Below are positions 1 to 9,624 of a DNA stretch of 64,000 bases, one piece after another. The stretch is from positions 199,916 through 263,915 of the forward strand of contig WRAS01000002.1 of assembly GCA_009780065.1 (NCBI GenBank), given 5' to 3'. Within the stretch, counting starts at the first letter, position 1, and every line of letters starts with the position of its first letter. Made by a program: the position numbers and the translations under genes. Source of the stretch: Bacillota bacterium. Its GTDB lineage: Bacteria; Bacillota; Clostridia; Christensenellales; UBA1242. The notes under the pieces were generated by a model. It was not told the origin of the DNA, ran no database searches, and saw only the letters and a list, made by a program, of their open reading frames with translations.

Positions 1-228
1 AAGTCTTTTTGAACCAGGCTCTTGCGCAACTGCTATATCCAATACCGGCTTTGCAAATTCAACAGAAGGAATTGATGTCGAACCAAACCATTCGACCGGG
101 TGATTATAATCACCTATTAATTTTCTTATCTCATGCTGCTGTTCTTCGAAAAACCCCGCCCATCCCATTTGATGTTCGCTTCGCGGAACCAATAAAATGT
201 CTTTTAATCCTTCCATTTCCCTAAACAT
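1..228 (-). CDS. GrpB family (UPF0157) protein, 3' part outside window
   Basis: This frame is absent from the ORF track because it runs off the left edge. Reading the minus strand gives MFREMEGLKDILLVPRSE, then FGSTSIPSVEFAKPVLDIAV, which matches the GrpB/UPF0157 core (GSTSxPGLxAKPxIDI). GrpB-like proteins belong to the nucleotidyltransferase superfamily and their role is mostly unknown. Only 76 codons are present. The ATG at 228 follows an AT-rich stretch containing TATGAT and has no Shine-Dalgarno, as in other apparently leaderless genes here; the ATG at 216 is an alternative. Confidence 0.7.
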   Translation of the reverse strand, partial: MFREMEGLKDILLVPRSEHQMGWAGFFEEQQHEIRKLIGDYNHPVEWFGSTSIPSVEFAKPVLDIAVAQEPGSKRL

Positions 229-307
229 ATTATCATATTGTAATATTGAATACAATATAAAAACCCCCGGCAAACATCAAAACTACTGGAACAATAAATT
301 TTTAATT

Positions 308-336
308 GTTTTTGCTTTTACTGCAGAGTATACTAT
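308..336 (+). promoter_or_regulatory. Sigma-A type promoter of the ABC transporter gene
   Basis: TTGTTT, a 17-bp spacer and TATACT lie just upstream of a purine-rich ribosome binding site and the ATG at 358. Confidence 0.6.
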
Positions 337-357
337 TGAAATAAAAGGTAGGACAAA

Positions 358-3270
358 ATGTTAGAAGTAAAAAATCTGGTAAAAGAATACCAACAAAAAG
401 GTGCTGGATCCGTGCGAGCATTGAACGATGTGTCTGTGAAATTCCCGGATACTGGGATGGTGTTCTTATTAGGTAAAAGTGGTTCAGGTAAATCCACCCT
501 GTTGAATGTTATCGGTGGTCTAGATTCATTCACAAGCGGCGAGATAATAATCAAAGGCAAATCCAGTCAAACTTTCGGCGGCAGTGACTTTGACAGTTAC
601 CGAAACACCTACATCGGTTTCATATTCCAAGAATATAACATTCTGGATGAATTCACCGTAGAAAAGAACATCGCACTTGCATTGGAACTCCAAGGCAAAC
701 CTGCCGATCGTGTTGCGGTGGATAATATCCTTAAACAGGTAGACATGCAGGGTCTCGGTGGTCGAAAACCCAACCAATTGTCTGGCGGTCAAAAACAGCG
801 TGTTGCAATCGCGCGTGCCCTTATAAAGGATCCGGAAATAATCATGGCGGACGAACCAACAGGAGCCTTGGACAGCGCAACCGGGGTCCAGGTTTTTGAA
901 ACCTTAAAGGAACTAAGTAAAAATCACCTTATTATCGTCGTATCACATGACCGTGACTTTGCCGAAACATATGGGGATCGAATCATCGAATTAAAAGACG
1001 GGAAAATCCTGTCCGACGAAACCAAGCACCTTGCCCCAATTGAAAACGTATCTGACAAAGTCATTGTATCTGGACAGACATTGTTCATTGAACCGGGTCA
1101 CACACCAACCAAACAAGAACGCGATTTTATCGTAGACAAGGTTCTCAGCCAAGGAAAACAAGACGGTGTGATAATCTCGTTGGATAAAAATATAAACGCA
1201 AATTTCAAAAAGTTTGCAAAGATGGACGAAAATGGCAACCGCGAATTTTTCGACAGCACCAAGCCAGAAGATATCAAACGTTCAGGCGACAATAACTTTA
1301 AACTTATCAAGAGTCGATTCAAATTCTGGGATTCATTTAAGATGGGTGCATCCGGTCTAAAAGTCAAAAAGGTTAGAATTGGTTTTACAATTTTACTGGC
1401 TGCTTTTGCTTTGACATTCTTTGGTGTGGCAGACACAGCCGCCGCATTTAACGAAGTTCGTGCAATGCACGATTCCATAAACGCCGCAGGCGACACAACA
1501 ATAGGTGTTGTCCGTCGCGAACGTTGGAATCTTCAAGATACATGGTTCGACGAAGGTAACGTAACCCAAGCAGACATAGACCATATTACCAACCGCTTTC
1601 CAAACCATTCCTTCATTGGCGCAGCACCAATCGGTGACAGATGGAGCGGCTTTCAATTCAGTTACGCGGATACAAATAACATGGGAAATTACTACTTACC
1701 AATTACCACAGGGTTCAACATGCAAAATACCGCACAATTGTCTGATTTTGGTCTTTCCATGATGTACGGAACACTTCCAACCACAGTTAACGAGGTTGCG
1801 ATTACCGATGTCCACCTTGCAAACTTTAGACGTCGTAACTGGCCAGGACCCACATCAATATCACCGCCTTACAACATTACGGATTTTGCCTCTATCCAGA
1901 ATCGTGAATTTGACATTATGGGACAAACATTGACCATCGTAGGTGTTGTTCAAACCAACTTTGATTCATCCCGTTACGAAGGTCTTCGACAACAAGGTGG
2001 CGGATCCTTTGGCGATTGGTTACTAATGGACGAATTACGTAACGTATTCCTGTCTGGGTTTTCCAATTCATTATTTATCCACGAAGACAGTCCGTTTTTT
2101 GACACGCCACAATTTGCTCATTTTAACCAATTTTTGATGATGAACGAAAACCCAGACTTCGCGTGGGGGCAAAGTATAGGTCGTTTCGGTTGTTTTGATG
2201 TTCACGAACAAAATGCAATATTCTTTGACCCTGCAAAAACAACGCTAAACCCAGGCGAGATTATTGTGGATTTGCATAATCTGCAATTCAACAGTGGTTC
2301 AATTAACTTTGGTATCGGAACCACTTGGGTTAGCGGTAATTCGGTGTATGCCATTCACTTGTTTGGTGAAATGCCAAACACACTAATCCCTTTCAGTTAC
2401 ACAACCATAAACTCTCAGGAGTTAAGAGATGCACTTGCACTCTTATTCCCTGCATTCAGTTTCGCAGGCAACATAAGAACATACTCACTATGGAACCAAG
2501 GCTTTAACCAATCAACGCAAAATTGGGGTTGGAATGAACTGGAAACATTTAATGTTGTTGGATTTGCACACCCCTTCCTTGGGGCTGGTGACTTTGATGA
2601 TTTTGGTTGGGTTGAATTAAACAACATGGATTGGCAATTTAATTCTACCGCATTAATGAATAATGATGATATGACTTCTTTGAACATTGCGCATCTTATA
2701 CTGCCATCATTCCCTACATTAATAGCAAAGTTGCAAGGCACCTCTGCGGATCGCGACCTTATCCAATATCTAATGCAAGCCGACCGAAGCGGCATGTCGT
2801 TCTTGACCATATCCAATCAATTCAGCGGTTTCTTCAGAGACTTTGTCGAGGTAATAGAGGTCATCTCCACCGTGTTTATGTGGGTCGGTCTTGGTTTTGC
2901 AATTTTCGCAGCACTATTGATTATGAGTTACATCACAATGACAATTTCGTACAAAAAGCGTGACATAGGAATTCTAAGGGCTATTGGTGCACGCAGATTC
3001 GATATTTACAAGATATTCTTTAACCAAAGTTTGATTATAACATTCATTCAATGGCTGGTTGCTATAGCACTGACATTGGTTGGCGTGCTAATGATTAATA
3101 ACCTTGTCGGTTCTGAACTTGGCCAGCCAATAACGCTTCTAAGATTTGGTATACGACAAATTGCCTTCCTTGCCGCCATTGCCCTTGCTGTGGCTGCGCT
3201 TGCATCTTTCCTACCAACACGAAAAATCAGCAAACTTAAACCAATCGACGCAATCCAAAACAGAAAGTAA
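358..3270 (+). CDS. ABC transporter, fused ATPase and FtsX/MacB-type permease
   Basis: A single 970-residue protein. Residues 1-220 are an ABC ATPase with Walker A GKSGSGKS (39-46), signature LSGGQKQR (141-148), Walker B IIMADEPTGALD (161-172) and the H-loop SHD. A first membrane segment lies near 341-358, followed by about 470 extracytoplasmic residues, and an FtsX-like block of about three membrane segments at the C-terminus (near 845-960) ends in SKLKPIDAIQNRK. This is the MacB/LolCDE-type arrangement with ATPase and permease joined, common in Bacillota for peptide-antibiotic resistance or envelope lipoprotein handling; the substrate is not readable. It has its own promoter and an intrinsic terminator, so it is probably monocistronic. 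Confidence 0.9.
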   Translation: MLEVKNLVKEYQQKGAGSVRALNDVSVKFPDTGMVFLLGKSGSGKSTLLNVIGGLDSFTSGEIIIKGKSSQTFGGSDFDSYRNTYIGFIFQEYNILDEFTVEKNIALALELQGKPADRVAVDNILKQVDMQGLGGRKPNQLSGGQKQRVAIARALIKDPEIIMADEPTGALDSATGVQVFETLKELSKNHLIIVVSHDRDFAETYGDRIIELKDGKILSDETKHLAPIENVSDKVIVSGQTLFIEPGHTPTKQERDFIVDKVLSQGKQDGVIISLDKNINANFKKFAKMDENGNREFFDSTKPEDIKRSGDNNFKLIKSRFKFWDSFKMGASGLKVKKVRIGFTILLAAFALTFFGVADTAAAFNEVRAMHDSINAAGDTTIGVVRRERWNLQDTWFDEGNVTQADIDHITNRFPNHSFIGAAPIGDRWSGFQFSYADTNNMGNYYLPITTGFNMQNTAQLSDFGLSMMYGTLPTTVNEVAITDVHLANFRRRNWPGPTSISPPYNITDFASIQNREFDIMGQTLTIVGVVQTNFDSSRYEGLRQQGGGSFGDWLLMDELRNVFLSGFSNSLFIHEDSPFFDTPQFAHFNQFLMMNENPDFAWGQSIGRFGCFDVHEQNAIFFDPAKTTLNPGEIIVDLHNLQFNSGSINFGIGTTWVSGNSVYAIHLFGEMPNTLIPFSYTTINSQELRDALALLFPAFSFAGNIRTYSLWNQGFNQSTQNWGWNELETFNVVGFAHPFLGAGDFDDFGWVELNNMDWQFNSTALMNNDDMTSLNIAHLILPSFPTLIAKLQGTSADRDLIQYLMQADRSGMSFLTISNQFSGFFRDFVEVIEVISTVFMWVGLGFAIFAALLIMSYITMTISYKKRDIGILRAIGARRFDIYKIFFNQSLIITFIQWLVAIALTLVGVLMINNLVGSELGQPITLLRFGIRQIAFLAAIALAVAALASFLPTRKISKLKPIDAIQNRK

Positions 3271-3287
3271 TCAAAAAATATTAATAA

Positions 3288-3316
3288 AACGTCGCCTTTC
3301 CGGCGACGTTTTTAAA
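3288..3316. terminator. Bidirectional intrinsic terminator
   Basis: AACGTCGCC-TTTCC-GGCGACGTT followed by T residues, with A residues on the 5' side. It lies between the convergent ABC transporter and LTA-synthase-like genes and can serve both. Confidence 0.85.
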
Positions 3317-3329
3317 TTAAAAACTTTAA

Positions 3330-5600
3330 TCAACCAAACACATAATACGCATAATCTGGAAATGCATTTGCCTCAAAGAAAATCCGTAACAAATGCATTG
3401 TATTCATTGAATCGTTTATTCTGTCACGTATCTGTGCGATTACTGCGTCATTTGTTGGTGCAGTTGTCTGACCAAAATGCCTAATACCAAAATTAACCAT
3501 GTCACGCGTTGCCCATGGTTGTCTTGTTTCTGGACACAGACCAAAAAACAATCCACCTGAAATAAATCCGATACCTATGGAAAAACTGTCTTTTTCCAAA
3601 ACAGACACACCCAGAGTAACATTTGTATGTGTACGAAATCCAAACAAATGTGCCACAGTTGGATAAATATCAATATTTGACATAAATCGTTCGATGCGTC
3701 TGCCAATGCCATCAATCGGTGGTTCAACCCTCGTTCCTGGGTCATTGGCGTAAATTACCGGATTAAATGGTCGGGTCGAAAAAAATTCTGTTGCACCATT
3801 CCAACGCCAACCACTTGGCAACGCATTTTTACGTAAATCAGCCTCGCGTGGGTTATACAACATAAATACCAATTGCTCCCCTAGTGGACGATTTACATTT
3901 GTGTTCGAAAGTTTTCCACCACCTGGATTGTACCTATGACCATACCAAGAATGATTAAAATGATCCGAGTACAAAACCAATGCCGTTGTATCAATCAGTT
4001 TGACCGTGCCACATGGATGACGGAAATCAGGCGTTTCCTCTAAATGCTGTAAAAGACGTCCAATCCCACGATCAAGGTTGTGAACCTTTACCAAATACTG
4101 AAACGCGGCAATACGTTCGAAATCCGTACCCACCGCCAACTTTGGAAAAAATTGTGCAAGATAATATTCCATCCCTGCAATTGCGTCAATGTCCACCAAA
4201 AAGTTCTGGGTATGTTGATCAATGTTTGTGGTAAACGCACGTCGTTGGTGTGGGGCGGGTAAATCCGCATAAACAGGTTGACCATTTTCATATTTGTTTT
4301 GCAAATGAATATTGATGCCGTGATGTCCGGATACTGTCAAAACATAATTCATAAATGTCTTGCCATATGGTGCAATATCATCTATTGCAACATCAAACAA
4401 CAAAAAGTCCGAGTTCCTGTTGGTATGTCCCGAGATACTGTCTGGAATATAATGATTCGTGGTACGATACCAACAAAAACCCATCGCAGGAAACAATTGA
4501 TCACGACGAAACTGGTTCGCACGGAAATTATGAAAAGACCCCATTTGGTCGTAACCCATACGACGGAAAATATTTGGTAAACTTTGCGGAACATCGTTAT
4601 GTGTGTATGTAAACCACATTTCCTGACCCATTGTGTGACTACCTGTTAGTGCTACGTATTCTGGCATGACGGTTCGTTCAACACCAAAATAACCGTCCAC
4701 CCATGTTGACATACTTTTTAACCGCCACAGATTCGGTGTCACCAAGGGATTAATCGCATCAAACTCTATCGTCTCCATCATAATCATTATCAAATTATAA
4801 TTTTCATCAAGCCCAAGAATTTCTGTGCTCCATTCGTTCCATGAACCACTACTTTGTGGTATCGTCATGCCGAATACAGGACGCATACTCAGAATCTCTA
4901 ACACATTCGTAATGTAAAACATCGTGGGTCCAAATCTTTGCAAGAATGCATGACGATTAAGAAATGTAGACAATATGAATCTGTCATTATCCAAATTGTT
5001 CGTAAAGAAATGCCCTTCCCGTTGATCAATTGGTGCCATTCGTACAAAACTGACGCCAACTGTGGATACAATCATAACAACAGCAACAAAACTTGCAACC
5101 AAACCACGCATGTTATATCCATATCCGGAACGAAGTTTCATTCTTTTGAAATACTTGTGCAAAAAGATAGATGCCACCAAGAATCCAACAACGATTAATA
5201 CAACGACCACAGTCAACAAGAACGGAATATATCCCACATCACCAAACTGCAACATTTCCGCTGTACCACGCAAACTTTCCAAAATAAACAATTCATTCAA
5301 AGACTCAGACGCAATTACATTCCCAACCAATGCAAACGCCCTTAAACCCAAAAACAGCGTGAATATACAAATTTGTGCGATGCGGCTTGGAATACAACTG
5401 ACAAGCAACGCAAAAATAATTGTTATCCCAAAAGAAAAAATATACATATGTGGAAACGCCCACCCCAAACTGACATAGAAAATAATATCCAAAACCAACA
5501 CCACAAATAAATACAACACAGGAATAAATAAATTAGAAAAAAGTCGGGATTCAAAAAATCCCGCATTCATATTTCTTCCAACATTTTCACTCTTTTTCAT
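3330..5600 (-). CDS. LTA-synthase-like membrane sulfatase (phosphoglycerol transferase family)
   Basis: 756 residues. The N-terminal ~190 residues form about five membrane helices. An extracytoplasmic alkaline-phosphatase/sulfatase domain follows. Visible family marks are NLIMIMMETIEF (Glu276 as a likely metal ligand), VERTVMPEY (Thr310 at the position of the LtaS nucleophile) and VLYSDHFNHSW with the C-terminal Asp-His ligands. LtaS-type enzymes polymerise glycerol-phosphate from phosphatidylglycerol on the outer membrane face. The motif around Thr differs from classical GxTSDxEF, so the substrate may differ. TATAAT ends 5 nt before the ATG and no Shine-Dalgarno is present, so the mRNA looks leaderless. 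Single gene. Confidence 0.82.
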   Translation of the reverse strand: MKKSENVGRNMNAGFFESRLFSNLFIPVLYLFVVLVLDIIFYVSLGWAFPHMYIFSFGITIIFALLVSCIPSRIAQICIFTLFLGLRAFALVGNVIASESLNELFILESLRGTAEMLQFGDVGYIPFLLTVVVVLIVVGFLVASIFLHKYFKRMKLRSGYGYNMRGLVASFVAVVMIVSTVGVSFVRMAPIDQREGHFFTNNLDNDRFILSTFLNRHAFLQRFGPTMFYITNVLEILSMRPVFGMTIPQSSGSWNEWSTEILGLDENYNLIMIMMETIEFDAINPLVTPNLWRLKSMSTWVDGYFGVERTVMPEYVALTGSHTMGQEMWFTYTHNDVPQSLPNIFRRMGYDQMGSFHNFRANQFRRDQLFPAMGFCWYRTTNHYIPDSISGHTNRNSDFLLFDVAIDDIAPYGKTFMNYVLTVSGHHGINIHLQNKYENGQPVYADLPAPHQRRAFTTNIDQHTQNFLVDIDAIAGMEYYLAQFFPKLAVGTDFERIAAFQYLVKVHNLDRGIGRLLQHLEETPDFRHPCGTVKLIDTTALVLYSDHFNHSWYGHRYNPGGGKLSNTNVNRPLGEQLVFMLYNPREADLRKNALPSGWRWNGATEFFSTRPFNPVIYANDPGTRVEPPIDGIGRRIERFMSNIDIYPTVAHLFGFRTHTNVTLGVSVLEKDSFSIGIGFISGGLFFGLCPETRQPWATRDMVNFGIRHFGQTTAPTNDAVIAQIRDRINDSMNTMHLLRIFFEANAFPDYAYYVFG

Positions 5601-5647
5601 AACAAATTATACTAGCATATTTCTTGACCACAAAGCAATGTAAAAGA

Positions 5648-5815
5648 TCAAAATTTATTTTCTTCTAGCCATTCCTTCGCATCTTCAAATCCCTGTACCG
5701 CTGCCTTTTTCAAAGCATCCTTAAATTCTCTTTTATTGGCATAATAGTACCCTAACTCATTCTGCGCCCTAACATCACCATCCGTGGCCAACTTAACAAG
5801 TTTTTCTATTTTCAT
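5648..5815 (-). CDS. Small Sel1/TPR-like protein, 55 aa
   Basis: Too short for the ORF track. It reads MKIEKLVKLATDGDVRAQNELGYYYANKREFKDALKKAAVQGFEDAKEWLEENKF. The spacing of small residues (A..GD..AQ..LGYYY, then ALKKAAVQGFEDAKEWL) resembles one and a half Sel1-like repeats, a protein-interaction fold. Its ATG overlaps the stop of the upstream zinc-ribbon gene in an ATGA and the AAGGAGG ribosome site lies in the end of that gene, so the two are translationally coupled. Confidence 0.75.
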   Translation of the reverse strand: MKIEKLVKLATDGDVRAQNELGYYYANKREFKDALKKAAVQGFEDAKEWLEENKF

Positions 5816-6444
5816 AATTCCTCCTTACTTTCCACGTATGCTTTTCGTTTCCTAGTTTGAACGCAATACCAAACTATCAAACAAGTACCTATAAAAAATA
5901 AAACCCCGCTCAAAATACCGAATCCAACACCTGCCATTCGTCTAACATCATCAAAATGCTCATTTGCGCTTTCCAGGGTTATTATTTCTATTCCATTTAT
6001 GCTAAGACAAACTACATGAATACTAACGCCATTCATGGTATTATTTGCACCAAGGTTTCTTATTCTGAAATTTATAACGTCTCCAACTGCAAGTTCTTGA
6101 AGTGCTTGTTCATTTATAACAAAATCGGGAACAACAATAAAAAGGGGAAAGTCTTGTTCATGAGTATAAATTCTAAACTGACCAACCGGGGATATTTGGC
6201 GAATTGTTCCAGTATACCCAGACGTATTATATTCGGTTACTGGTTCCCATATTGACTGGAAACCAATTGCACCAAACAAAGCCAAAGCAGAAAAAGCATA
6301 CAATATTATTCCAACAACTATCCGCCCTTTCCCTCTACGTACTAGCTGTGGTGCGACAATTGCACTAGGGACAATGTTGCTCCCACACCTTGCACAATAA
6401 TTTGTACCTTCACCGCAGTTATTTCCACACTTTGAACAGAACAT
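5812..6444 (-). CDS. Zinc-ribbon membrane protein of unknown function
   Basis: 210 residues. It begins with a two-knuckle zinc ribbon, CSKCG...CARCG (residues 3-21), then a membrane helix near 41-60, an extracytoplasmic middle and a second helix near 172-193 with a basic cytoplasmic end. The topology places the ribbon in the cytoplasm. GGAGGTAAG before the ATG sets the start. It is coupled to the small Sel1-like gene downstream. Similar ribbon-plus-helix proteins recur at 18.8-21 kb. The function is not recognised. Confidence 0.75.
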   Translation of the reverse strand: MFCSKCGNNCGEGTNYCARCGSNIVPSAIVAPQLVRRGKGRIVVGIILYAFSALALFGAIGFQSIWEPVTEYNTSGYTGTIRQISPVGQFRIYTHEQDFPLFIVVPDFVINEQALQELAVGDVINFRIRNLGANNTMNGVSIHVVCLSINGIEIITLESANEHFDDVRRMAGVGFGILSGVLFFIGTCLIVWYCVQTRKRKAYVESKEEL

Positions 6445-6489
6445 CTTACCTCCAACAGCGTTTCTATTTTACCATATAGTTGTCTTGTT

Positions 6490-6566
6490 TGGTAGTAGCG
6501 CCCGGAATCGAACCGGGAACCTCAGGGTTATGAATCCTGTGCGCTAACCAATTGCGCCACGCTACC
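6490..6566 (-). tRNA. tRNA-Met (CAT), elongator type
   Basis: The minus strand folds as a cloverleaf: acceptor GGTAGCG/CGCTACT, D arm GCGC/GCGC, anticodon loop TTCATAA, T arm CCCGG TTCGATT CCGGG, discriminator A and an encoded CCA end. The anticodon is CAT; the arms do not look like an initiator. A CAT tRNA modified to read ATA (Ile2) cannot be excluded by eye. Confidence 0.9.
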
Positions 6567-6577
6567 ACAACAAAAGA

Positions 6578-6606
6578 ATTATATATCATTTGCAATCAAA
6601 AATCAA
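6578..6606 (-). promoter_or_regulatory. Promoter of tRNA-Met
   Basis: TTGATT, 17 bp, TATAAT, with the tRNA 5' end 11 nt downstream of the -10. It overlaps the region upstream of the divergent ogt gene. Confidence 0.75.
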
Positions 6607-6628
6607 GAATAATATGATAGAATCTTGT

Positions 6629-7087
6629 ATGAATTATTTAACAATGGATTCACCAATTGGAAACCTTACAATCGTTGCCGTTGATGATTTTATAACAAAT
6701 TTATATTTTGACGGCGAATATCCATTAAACATCCCACAATCCCCTGCCTGCGGAACTTTAAAGCGGGCACAAACACAACTGGGCGAATACTTTGCAGGCA
6801 CACGAAAAGTATTTGAACTCCCCTTAAAACCAAAAGGCGGTGAATTCTTTCAACGGGTATGGCAAATTATGCAAGACAACGTTCCATACGGCACAACCGC
6901 CAGTTACCAATCAATCGCAGCCCTTGCCGGCAATCCACGCGCCTCACGCGCAGTCGGCATGGCAAACAACCGCAATCCAATTGCGATAATCATCCCCTGC
7001 CACCGAATTGTCGGCAAAAACGGAAATTTGACCGGCTTTCGTGGCGGTCTTTCGATAAAAGAAAAGTTGCTCATACTGGAAAAATAA
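6629..7087 (+). CDS. ogt: Methylated-DNA--protein-cysteine S-methyltransferase
   Basis: The suicide DNA-repair enzyme that moves the methyl group from O6-methylguanine to its own cysteine. The C-terminal domain carries the active site IPCHRIVG with the following GGLSIKEKLLILE helix, and the DNA-binding wing VPYGTTASYQSIA. I place the start at 6629 (MNYLTMDSPIGNL, 152 aa) because TAGAAT ends 5 nt upstream and the family begins near here; the ORF-track start at 6590 adds residues overlapping the tRNA promoter. No Shine-Dalgarno, so probably leaderless. Convergent with the next gene, 13 bp apart. Confidence 0.92.
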   Translation: MNYLTMDSPIGNLTIVAVDDFITNLYFDGEYPLNIPQSPACGTLKRAQTQLGEYFAGTRKVFELPLKPKGGEFFQRVWQIMQDNVPYGTTASYQSIAALAGNPRASRAVGMANNRNPIAIIIPCHRIVGKNGNLTGFRGGLSIKEKLLILEK

Positions 7088-7100
7088 TTAAGCACACTAA

Positions 7101-8036
7101 TTATTTTGATTTTGAATTTATTATGCTTTCAAGCGTATCAACATGCTTGACAAGACCATTATTAAAATTTGTCCCCACCATTTCAATCATTTGCCGTGCC
7201 AACACGTTACCACCATTTTCTGCAATGTCAGGACATTCCGAGATAGCTCCCTCATAATTACTCAGAATAGGCAATACATCAAACTTTTTAAGCTTTCCAA
7301 GACCATGTTCAAGCCTACCTAATGTAAAGTGGTTGTGAGATTTTATATTGCTTCTAAGACCATCGTATACATGCTTTCCTTTTCTTTCATCTTGTGACAA
7401 GTGTGGAATCAAACTGCGTGAAAAATCTTCATATGGATACATCATACTTTCCGTTGGTGCTATCCTAAATTTACCCAGCGTAGCCATACCGTCACATGTG
7501 AGTGCTGCAATCAAAGCTTTTTCGGCAATCGAACCGACAATCCTACAGTCTAAATGCCCACTCAAACCAGCTAAATCCAATCCATGTAATTGGTTATGAT
7601 GACATTGGTTACGATCAGTTGGATATCCCAAGCGATGTTTAACCGAATCATGCAAAATATTCAAGGCATGACTAAGGATTATTCCACCTCCATCTAAATC
7701 AAATGATATTCCTTGAAATTCTTTGTTCCTAGTATAATCGGCAACAATTTTGCCTTGGGAAATATCCAACTTCTTACTTGAATAAAATGAATCCTGTGCA
7801 CTACCTTCATACGAATATGCCGCATCACCAATTGTCACGGCATTACGCGAATTATATCCGGCTTTGGTCGCCATAGCTTCGGCGGCAATATGAGTTAGTA
7901 TACCTTCTGGACTCATGCAAACATATTTTCTTTTTGGCACCTGATATATAGTATGCGTTGACAAGCGTTCATCTCCTCGGCAATCTGGGTCGCCGCCCAT
8001 TCTCAGCACTGTTGGTCTATTATTATATACGTTCAT
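7101..8036 (-). CDS. Hypothetical protein, 311 aa
   Basis: I do not recognise this family. It is soluble, with no signal peptide or membrane helix, rich in His and Gly, with segments such as GDAAYSYEGSAQDSF, HCRIVGSIAEKALIAALTCDG (approximate reading of the middle) and ENGGNVLARQMIEMVGTNF. A short Gly-rich stretch FDLDGGGIILSHALNIL could be a loop in an enzyme. TATAAT ends 5 nt before the ATG, no ribosome site is seen, and it appears to be a single leaderless transcript. Base composition matches the neighbours. Confidence 0.6.
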   Translation of the reverse strand: MNVYNNRPTVLRMGGDPDCRGDERLSTHTIYQVPKRKYVCMSPEGILTHIAAEAMATKAGYNSRNAVTIGDAAYSYEGSAQDSFYSSKKLDISQGKIVADYTRNKEFQGISFDLDGGGIILSHALNILHDSVKHRLGYPTDRNQCHHNQLHGLDLAGLSGHLDCRIVGSIAEKALIAALTCDGMATLGKFRIAPTESMMYPYEDFSRSLIPHLSQDERKGKHVYDGLRSNIKSHNHFTLGRLEHGLGKLKKFDVLPILSNYEGAISECPDIAENGGNVLARQMIEMVGTNFNNGLVKHVDTLESIINSKSK

Positions 8037-8079
8037 TCTAAATTATACAGTACTAATACTTGCGTTGTAAATACCCAAT

Positions 8080-9561
8080 CTATTTAACTTTCTTACACCC
8101 TTCGATCGCAGGATTATTTAACACATTTCCATCAGTATCAAAGCGTGAGCCATGACATGGGCAATCCCATGTCAAATCATCCTTATTCCATTTCAGGTTA
8201 CACCCAAGATGTGGACAAATCGCACTGACAAGACGTACTTTCCCCTTTTCATCGCGGCTGGCACCTACGCGATGACCTTTGTACTTTATCACTGCACCTT
8301 GCCCAGGCTTTATCCGTTCGAATTTTTTAGCATCTAAATTTAATAAATCATTTGCAAATGATGCCGCAATCACACCCACATTCTGTACCGTATCAATAAT
8401 ATTGGCAACCAATACATTACGCTGGGGCGAATAAATATTTTCCTTGAAATTTGCATCCCTCGCCATCTTTCCCATAATCATATCCACCACAACATCACTG
8501 GTCACATATGCCCCTGTCATTCCCCATTTGTTAAAACCACTGACAACAAATATGTTATCTGCAAAATGGGAATACCGCCCAGCATATGGCAACAAATCCA
8601 ACGTCATACAATCTTGGGCACTGTAACGTACATATTCTTTCGCATTTGGGAAAAAACGATTAATATGTTTTTCCAATATCTGGTACTTGCTCCGATATGG
8701 TTTTTGTCCCGTTCGAACAGTCGCACCATCAATCAAAATCTTGTTTCCAACGCGCCTGTATTCAAATCCCTTTTGGTCGATACTTTCGTAACTGGTGCCC
8801 ACGCAAAAATCCTCGCATCCCTTGTCACCAATTACAATGCAATAATTCTGTTCCTGATACATTTTCAGCCAATAAAACCCAGGCAAATTTATATAAGGAA
8901 AATGCGTCGCCACAACGAAATCCTTTGCACGCACAGCAAACTCATTTACCCGCAATTCATTTCCATCCGGTGCCTCGGTCACCATAGTATTTTCAAAAAT
9001 CTTACCTCCATTTTTTTTAATCACATCTGCAAGACAAGACACTAACTTTAATGGATTGAACTGGTACGAACCACCGCATTTGATGGCACACCGAACCCCA
9101 TAAGGCAGATCTGGTACAATTTCGGGTATATCAATACCAAGTTCACCATATGCCCTAATTTCTTTTCCAAGCCTCCGCTTGCCGCCCCATTTCTTCGAAA
9201 ACAGAACATAATCAATTGGTTCCAAATCAATGTCCCAGTTTTCGTCTTTAACAACTTTTACAATACCTTTGATTGCACGTTTTGCATCGTGCAAATACTT
9301 TCTTGCAACCTCCGTATCATGTTTTTTAATCAATTGGTGATATATATCATCATGCGCATATGTCAGAATCGCACTTGACCCTTTTGTGACACCACTACCC
9401 ACACTCTTGGCCTCCAAAACACAAACACGCTTGCCTTTCTTTGACAACTTGTACGCACACCAAAGCCCCGCAATTCCACCACCAATAATTGCAACATCGC
9501 ATTCGACATTGGATAACAAAGGTTTAAAGTCTGGCATCTCGCTTTTCCAAATTGTTTTCAC
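8080..9561 (-). CDS. FAD-dependent oxidoreductase with C-terminal Rieske [2Fe-2S] domain
   Basis: 493 residues. The N-terminus has a dinucleotide-binding fold, VAIIGGGIAGLWCAYKLSKKGKRVCVLEA (residues 24-52), of the DAO/glycine-oxidase type. The last ~100 residues form a Rieske domain with CPHLGC...CPCHGSRFD, giving the Cys-His/Cys-His cluster ligands. Such fused proteins occur in Bacillota and Actinobacteria; the substrate amine is unknown. The start is a GTG, 4 nt after TAATAT, again without a ribosome site. It is transcribed alone towards the preceding hypothetical gene. Confidence 0.88.
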   Translation of the reverse strand: MKTIWKSEMPDFKPLLSNVECDVAIIGGGIAGLWCAYKLSKKGKRVCVLEAKSVGSGVTKGSSAILTYAHDDIYHQLIKKHDTEVARKYLHDAKRAIKGIVKVVKDENWDIDLEPIDYVLFSKKWGGKRRLGKEIRAYGELGIDIPEIVPDLPYGVRCAIKCGGSYQFNPLKLVSCLADVIKKNGGKIFENTMVTEAPDGNELRVNEFAVRAKDFVVATHFPYINLPGFYWLKMYQEQNYCIVIGDKGCEDFCVGTSYESIDQKGFEYRRVGNKILIDGATVRTGQKPYRSKYQILEKHINRFFPNAKEYVRYSAQDCMTLDLLPYAGRYSHFADNIFVVSGFNKWGMTGAYVTSDVVVDMIMGKMARDANFKENIYSPQRNVLVANIIDTVQNVGVIAASFANDLLNLDAKKFERIKPGQGAVIKYKGHRVGASRDEKGKVRLVSAICPHLGCNLKWNKDDLTWDCPCHGSRFDTDGNVLNNPAIEGCKKVK

Positions 9562-9624
9562 AATGATATTATCGACAAAAAATAATATAACTAATTCGAT
9601 TAAGCAAATTTTCTGTAAGCACCT